Part shown: in pieces, positions 63,644-64,000 of the stretch
Layout of the letters: every line of letters begins with the position of its first letter
Position numbering within the stretch: the stretch's first letter is position 1
Assembly (NCBI GenBank): GCA_964430875.1
Contig: CAYSHP010000001.1
Span: 1 to 64,000 of the forward strand
Source of the DNA: M55B127 sp035269185
Lineage (GTDB): Bacteria > Bacillota > Halanaerobiia > Halanaerobiales > M55B127
Direction: 5' to 3'
DNA: 64,000 bases
The notes under the pieces: generated by a model
What the model was told of the DNA's origin: nothing
What the model saw: only the letters and a program-made list of their open reading frames with translations
The model's database searches: none
Made by a program: the position numbers and the translations under genes

Positions 63644-64000
63644 TTGGATAATAAAGGTAGATTAATATTTATTGCGATCATGATTGTATTATTAGCTTTA
63701 GTAGGTACCCTTTATTTTTTCAATATTAATATTTCATATTTCCAATATATCGAAAGTGGAATTTATAATTTAATAAGCCCCATTATTGAGTTTTTTTCAG
63801 GCATATATCATGAGACTGTTTCTTATTGGCATGGTTTGCTGAATGTAGATGAAGTGATGGAAAAAAATAAAAAGTTAGAGAAGGAATTAGCCTCTTTAAA
63901 ACTACAAAACATTATGCTAAAAGGCTTTCAAAGAGAAAACGAGCGATTAAGAAAACTATTATCTTTTAAAGAACATGTTCCCTTTGAAACAATTGGGGGA
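63644..64000 (+). CDS. mreC: Rod shape-determining protein MreC, 5' part
   Basis: The reading frame is open from TTG at 63644 (after GGGGG) to the window end, giving 119 codons of a longer protein. Seen: MDNKGRLIFIAIMIVLLAL, an N-terminal membrane helix (about 8-27), then a coiled coil near 75-110 with NKKLEKELASLKLQN and RENERLRKLLSFKE, the usual MreC layout before its beta domains. Position directly after mreB confirms the call. Truncated by the window edge, not by mutation. Confidence 0.9.
   Translation, partial: MDNKGRLIFIAIMIVLLALVGTLYFFNINISYFQYIESGIYNLISPIIEFFSGIYHETVSYWHGLLNVDEVMEKNKKLEKELASLKLQNIMLKGFQRENERLRKLLSFKEHVPFETIGG

Noticed and set aside
1..64000. CRISPR arrays, insertion sequences, prophage
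   Set aside because: No regularly spaced repeats, no transposase, integrase or phage structural genes were seen.

Overview
The window is a gene-dense, strongly A+T-rich bacterial chromosome segment. It suggests an anaerobic, fermentative, diderm member of the Firmicutes radiation, most likely the Halanaerobiales; no rRNA or marker tree is available here, so this is inference. Reasons: a complete six-gene Rnf complex, a PPi-type phosphofructokinase, Firmicute-type leader RNAs (a T-box, and a guanine aptamer followed by a ykkC/PRPP-type aptamer), purL/purS/purQ as separate genes, a Gram-negative-like maltose system (MalE without a lipobox, MalF with a large extracytoplasmic loop), and frequent TTG/GTG starts after GGAGTGAT-like ribosome binding sites.

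Left part (1-8.4 kb): the 3' part of tRNA-Arg(CCT), a GH4 glycosidase, then a block of envelope/exopolysaccharide-type genes: a secreted GH18-like barrel, a secreted TPR protein, a processive family-2 glycosyltransferase coupled to a membrane-anchored HEAT protein, and a secreted LamG protein. A zinc-ribbon miniprotein and a GNAT acetyltransferase follow. From 8.6 to 18.2 kb lie a three-gene glycosyltransferase operon (the last member fused to a cyclic-nucleotide-binding-like domain) and, on the opposite strand, malE-malF-malG plus a maltogenic GH13 enzyme. Tryptophanase (tnaA) and PPi-phosphofructokinase are divergent at 18.3-21.1 kb.

Middle part: valS behind a T-box (21.1-24.1 kb), then the purine operon purD-E-B-C-S-Q-L-F-M-N-H (24.4-36.1 kb) behind a tandem guanine/PRPP-type riboswitch with one shared terminator. 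After it come a Gfo/Idh oxidoreductase, a racemase-fold protein lacking both catalytic cysteines, a FecCD-type permease, a MogA/MoaB protein, a GH65 phosphorylase, two EamA exporters, a DUF47-PiT phosphate pair and an MFS exporter.

Right part (47-64 kb): glgC, a pyridoxal kinase, transketolase, a CCA-type nucleotidyltransferase, a DUF212 membrane protein, folC, a SPOR-domain protein, rnfCDGEAB, a NusG-II/Gx-transporter pair, maf, radC, mreB and the start of mreC.

Together the genes describe maltodextrin/alpha-glucan uptake and turnover (MalEFG, GH13, GH65, GlgC), PPi-linked glycolysis, Rnf-based ion-gradient formation, and purine synthesis under combined guanine and PRPP control. The least explained parts are the exopolysaccharide-like block, the cNMP-domain glycosyltransferase, the Cys-less racemase homologue, and apparent ATA start codons at radC and the Gfo/Idh gene.
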